A stretch of 64,000 nucleotides of DNA from Pegoplata infirma (GCA_963921195.1 OY992537.1:96678736-96742735); one strand, 5' to 3'. Counted from the first letter of the stretch, positions 1-11,103 are shown. The notes: generated by a model from the sequence alone, not told the origin. A program made the numbers and translations.

Positions 1-1476
1 CTGCAGGCGAAAAATTTTAACAACAAATTTTAACAAAAAATCGCGCGATTCAACATTCATTTGTTTTTCGTTTCATCGAATTCCGATTCGGAAAGTTATA
101 TTTTGCGGGTAAAAGAAAATCTCGCACTAAAATAAAAAAGCCTGTAGACACAATCGCCCAAAGAAAAATCGCCCAAAAAAGAAAATGAAAATTCGCCCAA
201 AAATTTTTCATACAAATTTGGGCCATATTTCATATGAAAAGTTACCCAAAATTTTTGGGCAAATTTTCAAAGTTTTTGGGCAAAATTTCGAAATTAAAAT
301 TTGGATGATATTTCATTACGAAAAATGCCCCAATTTCTAATTGCTCCAACAGCTGCCCCAACTGCAGCCCCCACAAATGCCCCAATTTCTAATTGCTCCA
401 ACAGCTGCCCCAACTGCAGCCCCCACAAATGCCCCAATTTCTAATTGCTCCAACAGCTGCCCCAACTGCAGCCCCCACAAATGCCCCAATTTCAGGATAT
501 TCAATGTTCTGACGCCAAAATAAGTTTGGCGTCTTGGCGTCTTGGCGTTTCTTACATAGGCCGAAATGAAAGGGTGTCAGGTGTTTTTTGCGTTTTGGCG
601 TCTCGGCATTAGTTACTTAGGCAAAAACTAAGTAATATTTGAATTCAAAGGGTAAATTCAGGAAAAAGGTAATTAAAATAAAAAAATATTAATAAAAAGA
701 TTTAATTAATTAAAATTAAAAAAAAAATAAGAAAAAAATAAAAATTAAAAAAAAAAAAATATTTAAAATTAAAAAAAAAAATAAGAAAAAAATAAAAATT
801 AAAAAAAAAAAATAAGAAAAAAATAAAAATTAAAAAAAAACAAGTAAAAAAGTTAAATTCGGCCGTGCCGAATTTTAAATACCCTCCATCTGTATCCCAG
901 TATTTATAAATTAATACGATTTTCTAATGCACGTTCTTTAAAAATTTAATATCAATGGCACAGATTAATACAGACTCGACTATTATAACAAGTGTCAAAA
1001 AAGTAGTCTTTAACCATATGGTTATTTTTTTAAAATTATTCTACTAATTAGGTTAGAGAGAGAAAACCAATATAACACGCCATACGAAAAAAAAAGGTAG
1101 AACGGCTTTTATTGTTTTACTCACTTCTAACTAGTAGAAAGTGTTGCCATGCTTTAAACCAGCTAAAAACCGATCTGTATCTTCTAAATTCGCTAAGTTT
1201 TTACCCATTTTTGTTTTACAACTCTACTGTCTAGTCTGTATATAGTCTGTGTCTATGGTGTTTATATAAATAATATATGAAAAATTGTCCATTTTTATTT
1301 TGGTTTTTGATTTTGTCAAAACCTTTCCGTTATAGAGTAACAGATAAAGGCTCTGGTGGGAATCGAACCAACAACCCCTGCATTTGCAGATTATAACGCT
1401 ACATATTAATCAACCGCAGCGCTGTTGAAAAACAAAAGTAATGAACTGAAAACAGCAAGGAGCTCTGATGAAAGCG
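1..1476 (+). repeat. Satellite copy 1
   Basis: The window opens exactly at the CTGCAG that starts the unit. Its minisatellite is 325-493 with 3 full units and its tRNA-like module is 1349-1424. It has private changes at 141 (C for the usual G) and near 980 (GACTATTAT for GACAATTAT), and its A-rich tract is arranged differently from copy 2. Confidence 0.95.
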
Positions 1477-1800
1477 CTGCAGGCGAAAAATTTTAACAAC
1501 AAATTTTAACAAAAAATCGCGCGATTCAACATTCATTTGTTTTTCGTTTCATCGAATTCCGATTCGGAAAGTTATATTTTGCGGGTAAAAGAAAATCTCG
1601 CACTAAAATAAAAAAGGCTGTAGACACAATCGCCCAAAGAAAAATCGCCCAAAAAAGAAAATGAAAATTCGCCCAAAAATTTTTCATACAAATTTGGGCC
1701 ATATTTCATATGAAAAGTTACCCAAAATTTTTGGGCAAATTTTCAAAGTTTTTGGGCAAAATTTCGAAATTAAAATTTGGATGATATTTCATTACGAAAA
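1477..1800 (+). other. Unit module A: left segment with CCCAAAA/TTTTGGG inverted motifs (reference copy)
   Basis: This AT-rich 324-bp segment precedes every minisatellite. It holds GCCCAAA (1671-1677) facing TTTGGGC (1693-1699), a near-palindrome CCCAAAATTTTTGGG (1721-1735), and a direct pair of TTTTTGGGCAAA motifs ending about 1760. Diagnostic variants that define subfamilies lie here (GATTCGG/GATGCGG; presence or absence of one GAAAAATCGCCC). No function is recognised. Confidence 0.8.
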
Positions 1801-1969
1801 ATGCCCCAATTTCTAATTGCTCCAACAGCTGCCCCAACTGCAGCCCCCACAAATGCCCCAATTTCTAATTGCTCCAACAGCTGCCCCAACTGCAGCCCCC
1901 ACAAATGCCCCAATTTCTAATTGCTCCAACAGCTGCCCCAACTGCAGCCCCCACAAATGCCCCAATTTC
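1801..1969 (+). repeat. 52-bp minisatellite (reference copy, 3 units plus 13-bp partial)
   Basis: Each unit starts ATGCCCC, contains CAGCTG and CTGCAG, and ends CCCCCACAA; the period is exactly 52 bp and the array always stops in a 13-bp partial unit before AGGATATTC. The plus strand is C-rich with runs of four or five C, so the minus strand has matching G runs. Copy counts for satellite copies 1 to 38 are 3,3,4,4,4,5,4,11,9,4,9,6,4,4,11,6,4,7,4,7,6,5,5,5,5,4,9,7,11,4,4,5,5,4,10,7,8,7. Units are almost identical to each other, which suggests recent turnover. Confidence 0.97.
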
Positions 1970-1986
1970 AGGATATTCAATGTTCT

Positions 1987-2009
1987 GACGCCAAAATAAG
2001 TTTGGCGTC
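1987..2009. other. Perfect 9-bp hairpin after the minisatellite
   Basis: GACGCCAAA and TTTGGCGTC face each other across the 5-base loop ATAAG. It is immediately followed by one or two further GGCGTCTT direct repeats depending on the copy. The hairpin is kept in every copy I checked, including the deleted copy 3. An AT-rich loop with a GC-rich stem resembles a terminator by shape only; no transcript is known. Confidence 0.75.
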
Positions 2010-2080
2010 TTGGCGTTTCTTACATAGGCCGAAATGAAAGGGTATCAGGTGTTTTTTGCGTTTTGGCGTCTCGGCATTAG

Positions 2081-2104
2081 TTACTTAGGCAAAAACTAAG
2101 TAAT
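2081..2104. other. 8-bp-stem hairpin TTACTTAG/CTAAGTAA
   Basis: TTACTTAG and CTAAGTAA are separated by GGCAAAAA-type loop sequence of 8 bases. It lies between the minisatellite and the A-rich tract and recurs in every undeleted copy. Its role is unknown. Confidence 0.7.
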
Positions 2105-2127
2105 ATTTGAATTCAAAGGGTAAATTC

Positions 2128-2339
2128 AGGAAAAAGGTAATTAAAATAAAAAAATATTAATAAAAAGATTTAATTAATTAAAATTAAAAAAAAAAAAATA
2201 AGAAAATAAGAAAAAAATAAAAATTAAAAAAAAAAAATAAGAAAAAAAAAAAAATATTTAAAATTAAAAAAAAAAAAATAAGAAAAAAATAAAAATTAAA
2301 AAAAAAAAAATAAGAAAAAAATAAAAATTAAAAAAAAAA
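2128..2339 (+). repeat. C-free A-rich tract (reference copy)
   Basis: There is no C between 2128 and 2339, and G occurs only as isolated bases in GATTT and AAGAAA contexts or in GG at the start. The tract is made of irregular repeats of AATAAGAAAAAAATAAAAATT with A runs of variable length. Copies differ from each other mostly in these A runs, so part of the variation may be sequencing error. The foldback element of copy 29 landed in this tract. Confidence 0.9.
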
Positions 2340-2353
2340 CAAGTAAAAAAGTT

Positions 2354-2374
2354 AAATTCGGCCGTGCCGAATTT
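2354..2374. other. AAATTCGGC-CGT-GCCGAATTT palindrome
   Basis: A perfect 9-bp stem with a 3-base loop marks the start of the right module, followed by TTAAATACCCTCCAT. From memory this combination resembles the end of dispersed repeats common in fly genomes, suggesting that the right module derives from a captured mobile element. That identification is inference. Confidence 0.6.
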
Positions 2375-2847
2375 TAAATACCCTCCATCTGTATCCCAGT
2401 ATTTATAAATTAATACGATTTTCTAATGCACGTTCTTTAAAAATTTAATATCAATGGCACAGATTAATACAGACTCGACAATTATAACAAGTGTCAAAAA
2501 AGTAGTCTTTAACCATATGGTTATTTTTTTAAAATTATTCTACTAATTAGGTTAGAGAGAGAAAACCAATATAACACGCCATACGAAAAAAAAAGGTAGA
2601 ACGGCTTTTATTGTTTTACTCACTTCTAACTAGTAGAAAGTGTTGCCATGCTTTAAACCAGCTAAAAACCGATCTGTATCTTCTAAATTCGCTAAGTTTT
2701 TACCCATTTTTGTTTTACAACTCTACTGTCTAGTCTGTATATAGTCTGTGTCTATGGTGTTTATATAAATAATATATGAAAAATTGTCCATTTTTATTTT
2801 GGTTTTTGATTTTGTCAAAACCTTTCCGTTATAGAGTAACAGATAAA
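2375..2847 (+). other. Unit module E: unique-looking right segment (reference copy)
   Basis: This segment of about 470 bp has no open frame of note. It contains the AACCATATGGTT palindrome (2511-2522), an inverted TTCTA/TAGAA pair around an ACTAG core, a TCTAAATTCGC/TCTAAAATCGC subfamily marker, and an AT-rich TTTATATAAATAATATATG stretch into which the Helitron inserted in copy 37. I see no gene in it. Confidence 0.75.
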
Positions 2848-2923
2848 GGCTCTGGTGGGAATCGAACCAACAACCCCTGCATTTGCAGATTATAACGCTA
2901 CATATTAATCAACCGCAGCGCTG
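2848..2923 (-). pseudogene. tRNA-like module (reference copy)
   Basis: Read on the minus strand, the module ends GGTTCGATTCC...CCAGAGCC. GGTTCGATTCC is a perfect RNA polymerase III B box, in a T-arm of form GTTGG-TTCGATT-CCCAC with one mismatch. About 36 bases upstream, CAGCGCTGCGG resembles an A box with two departures from TRGYNNARNNG. A 5-bp stem GCGTT/AATGC encloses a 10-base loop where the anticodon arm should be. The 5' acceptor strand does not pair with CAGAGCC, so this is not a working tRNA gene; a tRNA pseudogene or the head of a tRNA-derived SINE fits better. The same module lies 128 to 53 bases before each following copy start (for example 1349-1424, 63118-63193), and is mostly lost in copy 3. 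Confidence 0.6.
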
Positions 2924-2975
2924 TTGAAAAACAAAAGTAATGAACTGAAAACAGCAAGGAGCTCTGATGAAAGCG

Positions 2976-3667
2976 CTGCAGGCGAAAAATTTTAACAACA
3001 AATTTTAACAAAAAATCGCGCGATTCAACATTCATTTGTTTTTCGTTTCATCGAATTCCGATTCGGAAAGTTATATTTTGCGGGTAAAAGAAAATCTCGC
3101 ACTAAAATAAAAAAGGCTGTAGACACAATCGCCCAAAGAAAAATCGCCCAAAAAAGAAAATGAAAATTCGCCCAAAAATTTTTCATACAAATTTGGGCCA
3201 TATTTCATATGAAAAGTTACCCAAAATTTTTGGGCAAATTTTCAAAGTTTTTGGGCAAAATTTCGAAATTAAAATTTGGATGATATTTCATTACGAAAAA
3301 TGCCCCAATTTCTAATTGCTCCAACAGCTGCCCCAACTGCAGCCCCCACAAATGCCCCAATTTCTAATTGCTCCAACAGCTGCCCCAACTGCAGCCCCCA
3401 CAAATGCCCCAATTTCTAATTGCTCCAACAGCTGCCCCAACTGCAGCCCCCACAAATGCCCCAATTTCTAATTGCTCCAACAGCTGCCCCAACTGCAGCC
3501 CCCACAAATGCCCCAATTTCAGGATATTCAATGTTCTGACGCCAAAATAAGTTTGGCGTCTTGGCGTCTTGGCGTTTCTTGGCGTAACGCTACATATTAA
3601 TCAACCGCAGCGCTGTTGAAAAACAAAAGTAATGAACTGAAAACAGCAAGGAGCTCTGATGAAAGCG
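2976..3667 (+). repeat. Satellite copy 3, internally deleted
   Basis: This copy is only 692 bp. The minisatellite (3300-3520, 4 units) is intact, but sequence jumps from GGCGTTTCTT to AACGCTACAT at about 3580-3585, removing the C-free tract, the right module and most of the tRNA-like module (about 0.86 kb). Confidence 0.95.
3575..3590. other. Deletion junction in copy 3
   Basis: GGCGTTTCTT is followed by an extra GGCGT and then AACGCTACAT. In intact copies these flanks are about 0.86 kb apart. The GGCGT looks like filler copied from the adjacent GGCGTCTT repeats. Confidence 0.85.
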
Positions 3668-5217
3668 CTGCAGGCGAAAAATTTTAACAACAAATTTTAA
3701 CAAAAAATCGCGCGATTCAACATTCATTTGTTTTTCGTTTCATCGAATTCCGATTCGGAAAGTTATATTTTGCGGGTAAAAGAAAATCTCGCACTAAAAT
3801 AAAAAAGGCTGTAGACACAATCGCCCAAAGAAAAATCGCCCAAAAAAGAAAATGAAAATTCGCCCAAAAATTTTTCATACAAATTTGGGCCATATTTCAT
3901 ATGAAAAGTTACCCAAAATTTTTGGGCAAATTTTCAAAGTTTTTGGGCAAAATTTCGAAATTAAAATTTGGATGATATTTCATTACGAAAAATGCCCCAA
4001 TTTCTAATTGCTCCAACAGCTGCCCCAACTGCAGCCCCCACAAATGCCCCAATTTCTAATTGCTCCAACAGCTGCCCCAACTGCAGCCCCCACAAATGCC
4101 CCAATTTCTAATTGCTCCAACAGCTGCCCCAACTGCAGCCCCCACAAATGCCCCAATTTCTAATTGCTCCAACAGCTGCCCCAACTGCAGCCCCCACAAA
4201 TGCCCCAATTTCAGGATATTCAATGTTCTGACGCCAAAATAAGTTTGGCGTCTTGGCGTTTCTTACATAGGCCGAAATGAAAGGGTATCAGGTGTTTTTT
4301 GCGTTTTGGCGTCTCGGCATTAGTTACTTAGGCAAAAACTAAGTAATATTTGAATTCAAAGGGTAAATTCAGGAAAAAGGTAATTAAAATAAAAAAATAT
4401 TAATAAAAAGATTTAATTAATTAAAATTAAAAAAAAAAAAATAAGAAAATAAGAAAAAAATAAAAATTAAAAAAAAAAAATAAGAAAAAAAAAAAAATAT
4501 TTAAAATTAAAAAAAAAAAAATAAGAAAAAAATAAAAATTAAAAAAAAAAAATAAGAAAAAAATAAAAATTAAAAAAAAAACAAGTAAAAAAGTTAAATT
4601 CGGCCGTGCCGAATTTTAAATACCCTCCATCTGTATCCCAGTATTTATAAATTAATACGATTTTCTAATGCACGTTCTTTAAAAATTTAATATCAATGGC
4701 ACAGATTAATACAGACTCGACAATTATAACAAGTGTCAAAAAAGTAGTCTTTAACCATATGGTTATTTTTTTAAAATTATTCTACTAATTAGGTTAGAGA
4801 GAGAAAACCAATATAACACGCCATACGAAAAAAAAAGGTAGAACGGCTTTTATTGTTTTACTCACTTCTAACTAGTAGAAAGTGTTGCCATTCTTTAAAC
4901 CAGCTAAAAACCGATCTGTATCTTCTAAATTCGCTAAGTTTTTACCCATTTTTGTTTTACAACTCTACTGTCTAGTCTGTATATAGTCTGTGTCTATGGT
5001 GTTTATATAAATAATATATGAAAAATTGTCCATTTTTATTTTGGTTTTTGATTTTGTCAAAACCTTTCCGTTATAGAGTAACAGATAAAGGCTCTGGTGG
5101 GAATCGAACCAACAACCCCTGCATTTGCAGATTATAACGCTACATATTAATCAACCGCAGCGCTGTTGAAAAACAAAAGTAATGAACTGAAAACAGCAAG
5201 GAGCTCTGATGAAAGCG
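3668..5217 (+). repeat. Satellite copy 4
   Basis: The minisatellite is 3992-4212 with 4 units. The GGGTATCAGG variant links it to copies 2, 30 and 31. A private substitution gives GCCATTCTTT where other copies read GCCATGCTTT (about 4890). Confidence 0.96.
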
Positions 5218-6760
5218 CTGCAGGCGAAAAATTTTAACAACAAATTTTAACAAAAAATCGCGCGATTCAACATTCATTTGTTTTTCGTTTCATCGAATTC
5301 CGATTCGGAAAGTTATATTTTGCGGGTAAAAGAAAATCTCGCACTAAAATAAAAAAGGCTGTAGACACAATCGCCCAAAGAAAAATCGCCCAAAAAAGAA
5401 AATGAAAATTCGCCCAAAAATTTTTCATACAAATTTGGGCCATATTTCATATGAAAAGTTACCCAAAATTTTTGGGCAAATTTTCAAAGTTTTTGGGCAA
5501 AATTTCGAAATTAAAATTTGGATGATATTTCATTACGAAAAATGCCCCAATTTCTAATTGCTCCAACAGCTGCCCCAACTGCAGCCCCCACAAATGCCCC
5601 AATTTCTAATTGCTCCAACAGCTGCCCCAACTGCAGCCCCCACAAATGCCCCAATTTCTAATTGCTCCAACAGCTGCCCCAACTGCAGCCCCCACAAATG
5701 CCCCAATTTCTAATTGCTCCAACAGCTGCCCCAACTGCAGCCCCCACAAATGCCCCAATTTCAGGATATTCAATGTTCTGACGCCAAAATAAGTTTGGCG
5801 TCTTGGCGTCTTGGCGTTTCTTACATAGGCCGAAATGAAAGGGTGTCAGGTGTTTTTTGCGTTTTGGCGTCTCGGCATTAGTTACTTAGGCAAAAACTAA
5901 GTAATATTTGAATTCAAAGGGTAAATTCAGGAAAAAGGTAATTAAAATAAAAAAATATTAATAAAAAGATTTAATTAATTAAAATTAAAAAAAAAATAAG
6001 AAAATAAGAAAAAAATAAAAATTAAAAAAAAAAAAAAAAAAATACAATTAAAAAAAAAAAAAAAAAAATAAGAAAAAAATAAAAATTAAAAAAAAAAATA
6101 AGAAAAAAAAAAAATAAAAAAAAACAAGTAAAAAAGTTAAATTCGGCCGTGCCGAATTTTAAATACCCTCCATCTGTATCCCAGTATTTATAAATTAATA
6201 CGATTTTCTAATGCACGTTCTTTAAAAATTTAATATCAATGGCACAGATTAATACAGACTCGACAATTATAACAAGTGTCAAAAAAGTAGTCTTTAACCA
6301 TATGGTTATTTTTTTAAAATTATTCTACTAATTAGGTTAGAGAGAGAAAACCAATATAACACGCCATACGAAAAAAAAAGGTAGAACGGCTTTTATTGTT
6401 TTACTCACTTCTAACTAGTAGAAAGTGTTGCCATGCTTTAAACCAGCTAAAAACCGATCTGTATCTTCTAAATTCGCTAAGTTTTTACCCATTTTTGTTT
6501 TACAACTCTACTGTCTAGTCTGTATATAGTCTGTGTCTATGGTGTTTATATAAATAATATATGAAAAATTGTCCATTTTTATTTTGGTTTTTGATTTTGT
6601 CAAAACCTTTCCGTTATAGAGTAACAGATAAAGGCTCTGGTGGGAATCGAACCAACAACCCCTGCATTTGCAGATTATAACGCTACATATTAATCAACCG
6701 CAGCGCTGTTGAAAAACAAAAGTAATGAACTGAAAACAGCAAGGAGCTCTGATGAAAGCG
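5218..6760 (+). repeat. Satellite copy 5
   Basis: The minisatellite is 5542-5762 with 4 units. It has the doubled GGCGTCTT motif after the minisatellite and the TCTAAATTCGC form in the right module. Confidence 0.96.
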
Positions 6761-8360
6761 CTGCAGGCGAAAAATTTTAACAACAAATTTTAACAAAAAA
6801 TCGCGCGATTCAACATTCATTTGTTTTTCGTTTCATCGAATTCCGATTCGGAAAGTTATATTTTGCGGGTAAAAGAAAATCTCGCACTAAAATAAAAAAG
6901 GCTGTAGACACAATCGCCCAAAGAAAAATCGCCCAAAAAAGAAAATGAAAATTCGCCCAAAAATTTTTCATACAAATTTGGGCCATATTTCATATGAAAA
7001 GTTACCCAAAATTTTTGGGCAAATTTTCAAAGTTTTTGGGCAAAATTTCGAAATTAAAATTTGGATGATATTTCATTACGAAAAATGCCCCAATTTCTAA
7101 TTGCTCCAACAGCTGCCCCAACTGCAGCCCCCACAAATGCCCCAATTTCTAATTGCTCCAACAGCTGCCCCAACTGCAGCCCCCACAAATGCCCCAATTT
7201 CTAATTGCTCCAACAGCTGCCCCAACTGCAGCCCCCACAAATGCCCCAATTTCTAATTGCTCCAACAGCTGCCCCAACTGCAGCCCCCACAAATGCCCCA
7301 ATTTCTAATTGCTCCAACAGCTGCCCCAACTGCAGCCCCCACAAATGCCCCAATTTCAGGATATTCAATGTTCTGACGCCAAAATAAGTTTGGCGTCTTG
7401 GCGTCTTGGCGTTTCTTACATAGGCCGAAATGAAAGGGTGTCAGGTGTTTTTTGCGTTTTGGCGTCTCGGCATTAGTTACTTAGGCAAAAACTAAGTAAT
7501 ATTTGAATTCAAAGGGTAAATTCAGGAAAAAGGTAATTAAAATAAAAAAATATTAATAAAAAGATTTAATTAATTAAAATTAAAAAAAAAATAAGAAAAT
7601 AAGAAAAAAATAAAAATTAAAAAAAAAAAAAAAAAAAAAAATAAAATTAAAAAAAAAAAAAAAAAATAAGAAAAAAATAAAAATTAAAAAAAAAAAATAA
7701 GAAAAAAAAAAAAATAAAAAAAAACAAGTAAAAAAGTTAAATTCGGCCGTGCCGAATTTTAAATACCCTCCATCTGTATCCCAGTATTTATAAATTAATA
7801 CGATTTTCTAATGCACGTTCTTTAAAAATTTAATATCAATGGCACAGATTAATACAGACTCGACAATTATAACAAGTGTCAAAAAAGTAGTCTTTAACCA
7901 TATGGTTATTTTTTTAAAATTATTCTACTAATTAGGTTAGAGAGAGAAAACCAATATAACACGCCATACGAAAAAAAAAGGTAGAACGGCTTTTATTGTT
8001 TTACTCACTTCTAACTAGTAGAAAGTGTTGCCATGCTTTAAACCAGCTAAAAACCGATCTGTATCTTCTAAATTCGCTAAGTTTTTACCCATTTTTGTTT
8101 TACAACTCTACTGTCTAGTCTGTATATAGTCTGTGTCTATGGTGTTTATATAAATAATATATGAAAAATTGTCCATTTTTATTTTGGTTTTTGATTTTGT
8201 CAAAACCTTTCCGTTATAGAGTAACAGATAAAGGCTCTGGTGGGAATCGAACCAACAACCCCTGCATTTGCAGATTATAACGCTACATATTAATCAACCG
8301 CAGCGCTGTTGAAAAACAAAAGTAATGAACTGAAAACAGCAAGGAGCTCTGATGAAAGCG
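6761..8360 (+). repeat. Satellite copy 6
   Basis: The minisatellite is 7085-7357 with 5 units. Otherwise this copy is very close to copy 5. Confidence 0.96.
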
Positions 8361-9162
8361 CTGCAGGCGAAAAATTTTAACAACAAATTTTAACAAAAAA
8401 TCGCGCGATTCAACATTCATTTGTTTTTCGTTTCATCGAATTCCGATTCGGAAAGTTATATTTTGCGGGTAAAAGAAAATCTCGCACTAAAATAAAAAAG
8501 GCTGTAGACACAATCGCCCAAAGAAAAATCGCCCAAAAAAGAAAATGAAAATTCGCCCAAAAATTTTTCATACAAATTTGGGCCATATTTCATATGAAAA
8601 GTTACCCAAAATTTTTGGGCAAATTTTCAAAGTTTTTGGGCAAAATTTCGAAATTAAAATTTGGATGATATTTCATTACGAAAAATGCCCCAATTTCTAA
8701 TTGCTCCAACAGCTGCCCCAACTGCAGCCCCCACAAATGCCCCAATTTCTAATTGCTCCAACAGCTGCCCCAACTGCAGCCCCCACAAATGCCCCAATTT
8801 CTAATTGCTCCAACAGCTGCCCCAACTGCAGCCCCCACAAATGCCCCAATTTCTAATTGCTCCAACAGCTGCCCCAACTGCAGCCCCCACAAATGCCCCA
8901 ATTTCAGGATATTCAATGTTCTGACGCCAAAATAAGTTTGGCGTCTTGGCGTCTTGGCGTTTCTTACATAGGCCGAAATGAAAGGGTGTCAGGTGTTTTT
9001 TGCGTTTTGGCGTCTCGGCATTAGTTACTTAGGCAAAAACTAAGTAATATTTGAATTCAAAGGGTAAATTCAGGAAAAAGGTAATTAAAATAAAAAAATA
9101 TTAATAAAAAGATTTAATTAATTAAAATTAAAAAAAAAAATAAGAAAATAAGAAAAAAATAA

Positions 9163-9193
<31 letters not shown>

Positions 9194-9221
9194 TATTTAA
9201 AATTAAAAAAAAAAAAATAAG

Positions 9222-9252
<31 letters not shown>

Positions 9253-9913
9253 GAAAAAAAAAAAAATAAAAAGAAAACAAGTAAAAAAGTTAAATTCGGC
9301 CGTGCCGAATTTTAAATACCCTCCATCTGTATCCCAGTATTTATAAATTAATACGATTTTCTAATGCACGTTCTTTAAAAATTTAATATCAATGGCACAG
9401 ATTAATACAGACTCGACAATTATAACAAGTGTCAAAAAAGTAGTCTTTAACCATATGGTTATTTTTTTAAAATTATTCTACTAATTAGGTTAGAGAGAGA
9501 AAACCAATATAACACGCCATACGAAAAAAAAAGGTAGAACGGCTTTTATTGTTTTACTCACTTCTAACTAGTAGAAAGTGTTGCCATGCTTTAAACCAGC
9601 TAAAAACCGATCTGTATCTTCTAAAATCGCTAAGTTTTTACCCATTTTTGTTTTACAACTCTACTGTCTAGTCTGTATATAGTCTGTGTCTATGGTGTTT
9701 ATATAAATAATATATGAAAAATTGTCCATTTTTATTTTGGTTTTTGATTTTGTCAAAACCTTTCCGTTATAGAGTAACAGATAAAGGCTCTGGTGGGAAT
9801 CGAACCAACAACCCCTGCATTTGCAGATTATAACGCTACATATTAATCAACCGCAGCGCTGTTGAAAAACAAAAGTAATGAACTGAAAACAGCAAGGAGC
9901 TCTGATGAAAGCG
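8361..9913 (+). repeat. Satellite copy 7 (subfamily switch)
   Basis: The minisatellite is 8685-8905 with 4 units. The left module has the CCCAAAAAAGAAAATG form typical of the preceding copies, but the right module carries TCTAAAATCGC, typical of the following ones, so the copy looks chimeric between two subfamilies. Confidence 0.95.
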
Positions 9914-11071
9914 CTGCAGGCGAAAAATTTTAACAACAAATTTTAACAAAAAATCGCGCGATTCAACATTCATTTGTTTTTCGTTTCATCGAATTCCGAT
10001 TCGGAAAGTTATATTTTGCGGGTAAAAGAAAATCTCGCACTAAAATAAAAAAGGCTGTAGACACAATCGCCCAAAGAAAAATCGCCCAAAGAAGAAAATG
10101 AAAATTCGCCCAAAAATTTTTCATACAAATTTGGGCCATATTTCATATGAAAAGTTACCCAAAATTTTTGGGCAAATTTTCAAAGTTTTTGGGCAAAATT
10201 TCGAAATTAAAATTTGGATGATATTTCATTACGAAAAATGCCCCAATTTCTAATTGCTCCAACAGCTGCCCCAACTGCAGCCCCCACAAATGCCCCAATT
10301 TCTAATTGCTCCAACAGCTGCCCCAACTGCAGCCCCCACAAATGCCCCAATTTCTAATTGCTCCAACAGCTGCCCCAACTGCAGCCCCCACAAATGCCCC
10401 AATTTCTAATTGCTCCAACAGCTGCCCCAACTGCAGCCCCCACAAATGCCCCAATTTCTAATTGCTCCAACAGCTGCCCCAACTGCAGCCCCCACAAATG
10501 CCCCAATTTCTAATTGCTCCAACAGCTGCCCCAACTGCAGCCCCCACAAATGCCCCAATTTCTAATTGCTCCAACAGCTGCCCCAACTGCAGCCCCCACA
10601 AATGCCCCAATTTCTAATTGCTCCAACAGCTGCCCCAACTGCAGCCCCCACAAATGCCCCAATTTCTAATTGCTCCAACAGCTGCCCCAACTGCAGCCCC
10701 CACAAATGCCCCAATTTCTAATTGCTCCAACAGCTGCCCCAACTGCAGCCCCCACAAATGCCCCAATTTCTAATTGCTCCAACAGCTGCCCCAACTGCAG
10801 CCCCCACAAATGCCCCAATTTCAGGATATTCAATGTTCTGACGCCAAAATAAGTTTGGCGTCTTGGCGTTTCTTATATAGGCCGAAATGAAAGGGTGTCA
10901 GGTGTTTTTTGCGTTTTGGCGTCTCGGCATTAGTTACTTAGGCAAAAACTAAGTAATATTTGAATTCAAAGGGTAAATTCAGGAAAAAGGTAATTAAAAT
11001 AAAAAAATATTAATAAAAAGATTTAATTAATTAAAATTAAAAAAAAAAATAAGAAAATAAGAAAAAAATAA

Positions 11072-11103
<32 letters not shown>

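Larger units (their letters stand above)
1477..2975 (+). repeat. Satellite copy 2 (reference copy)
   Basis: This is a complete 1,499-bp copy used here to define the modules. Its minisatellite is 1801-1969 with 3 full units. It carries the rare GGGTATCAGG variant after the minisatellite, shared only with copies 4, 30 and 31. Confidence 0.97.

Noticed and set aside
341..523. A 60-codon open frame recurring at the end of nearly every minisatellite
   Set aside because: It begins at TTG, not ATG, and is a by-product of the 52-bp period: 52 is not a multiple of 3, so a TAA appears once every 156 bases per frame and the last frame before the array edge always has the same length. There is no support for translation.
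1349..1424. Functional tRNA gene
   Set aside because: The 5' acceptor strand does not pair, the anticodon loop is 10 bases instead of 7, the T stem has a mismatch and the A box is degenerate.
10238..10822. CRISPR-like array (regular repeats)
   Set aside because: The 52-bp units are contiguous with no unique spacers, and the setting is a eukaryotic satellite.
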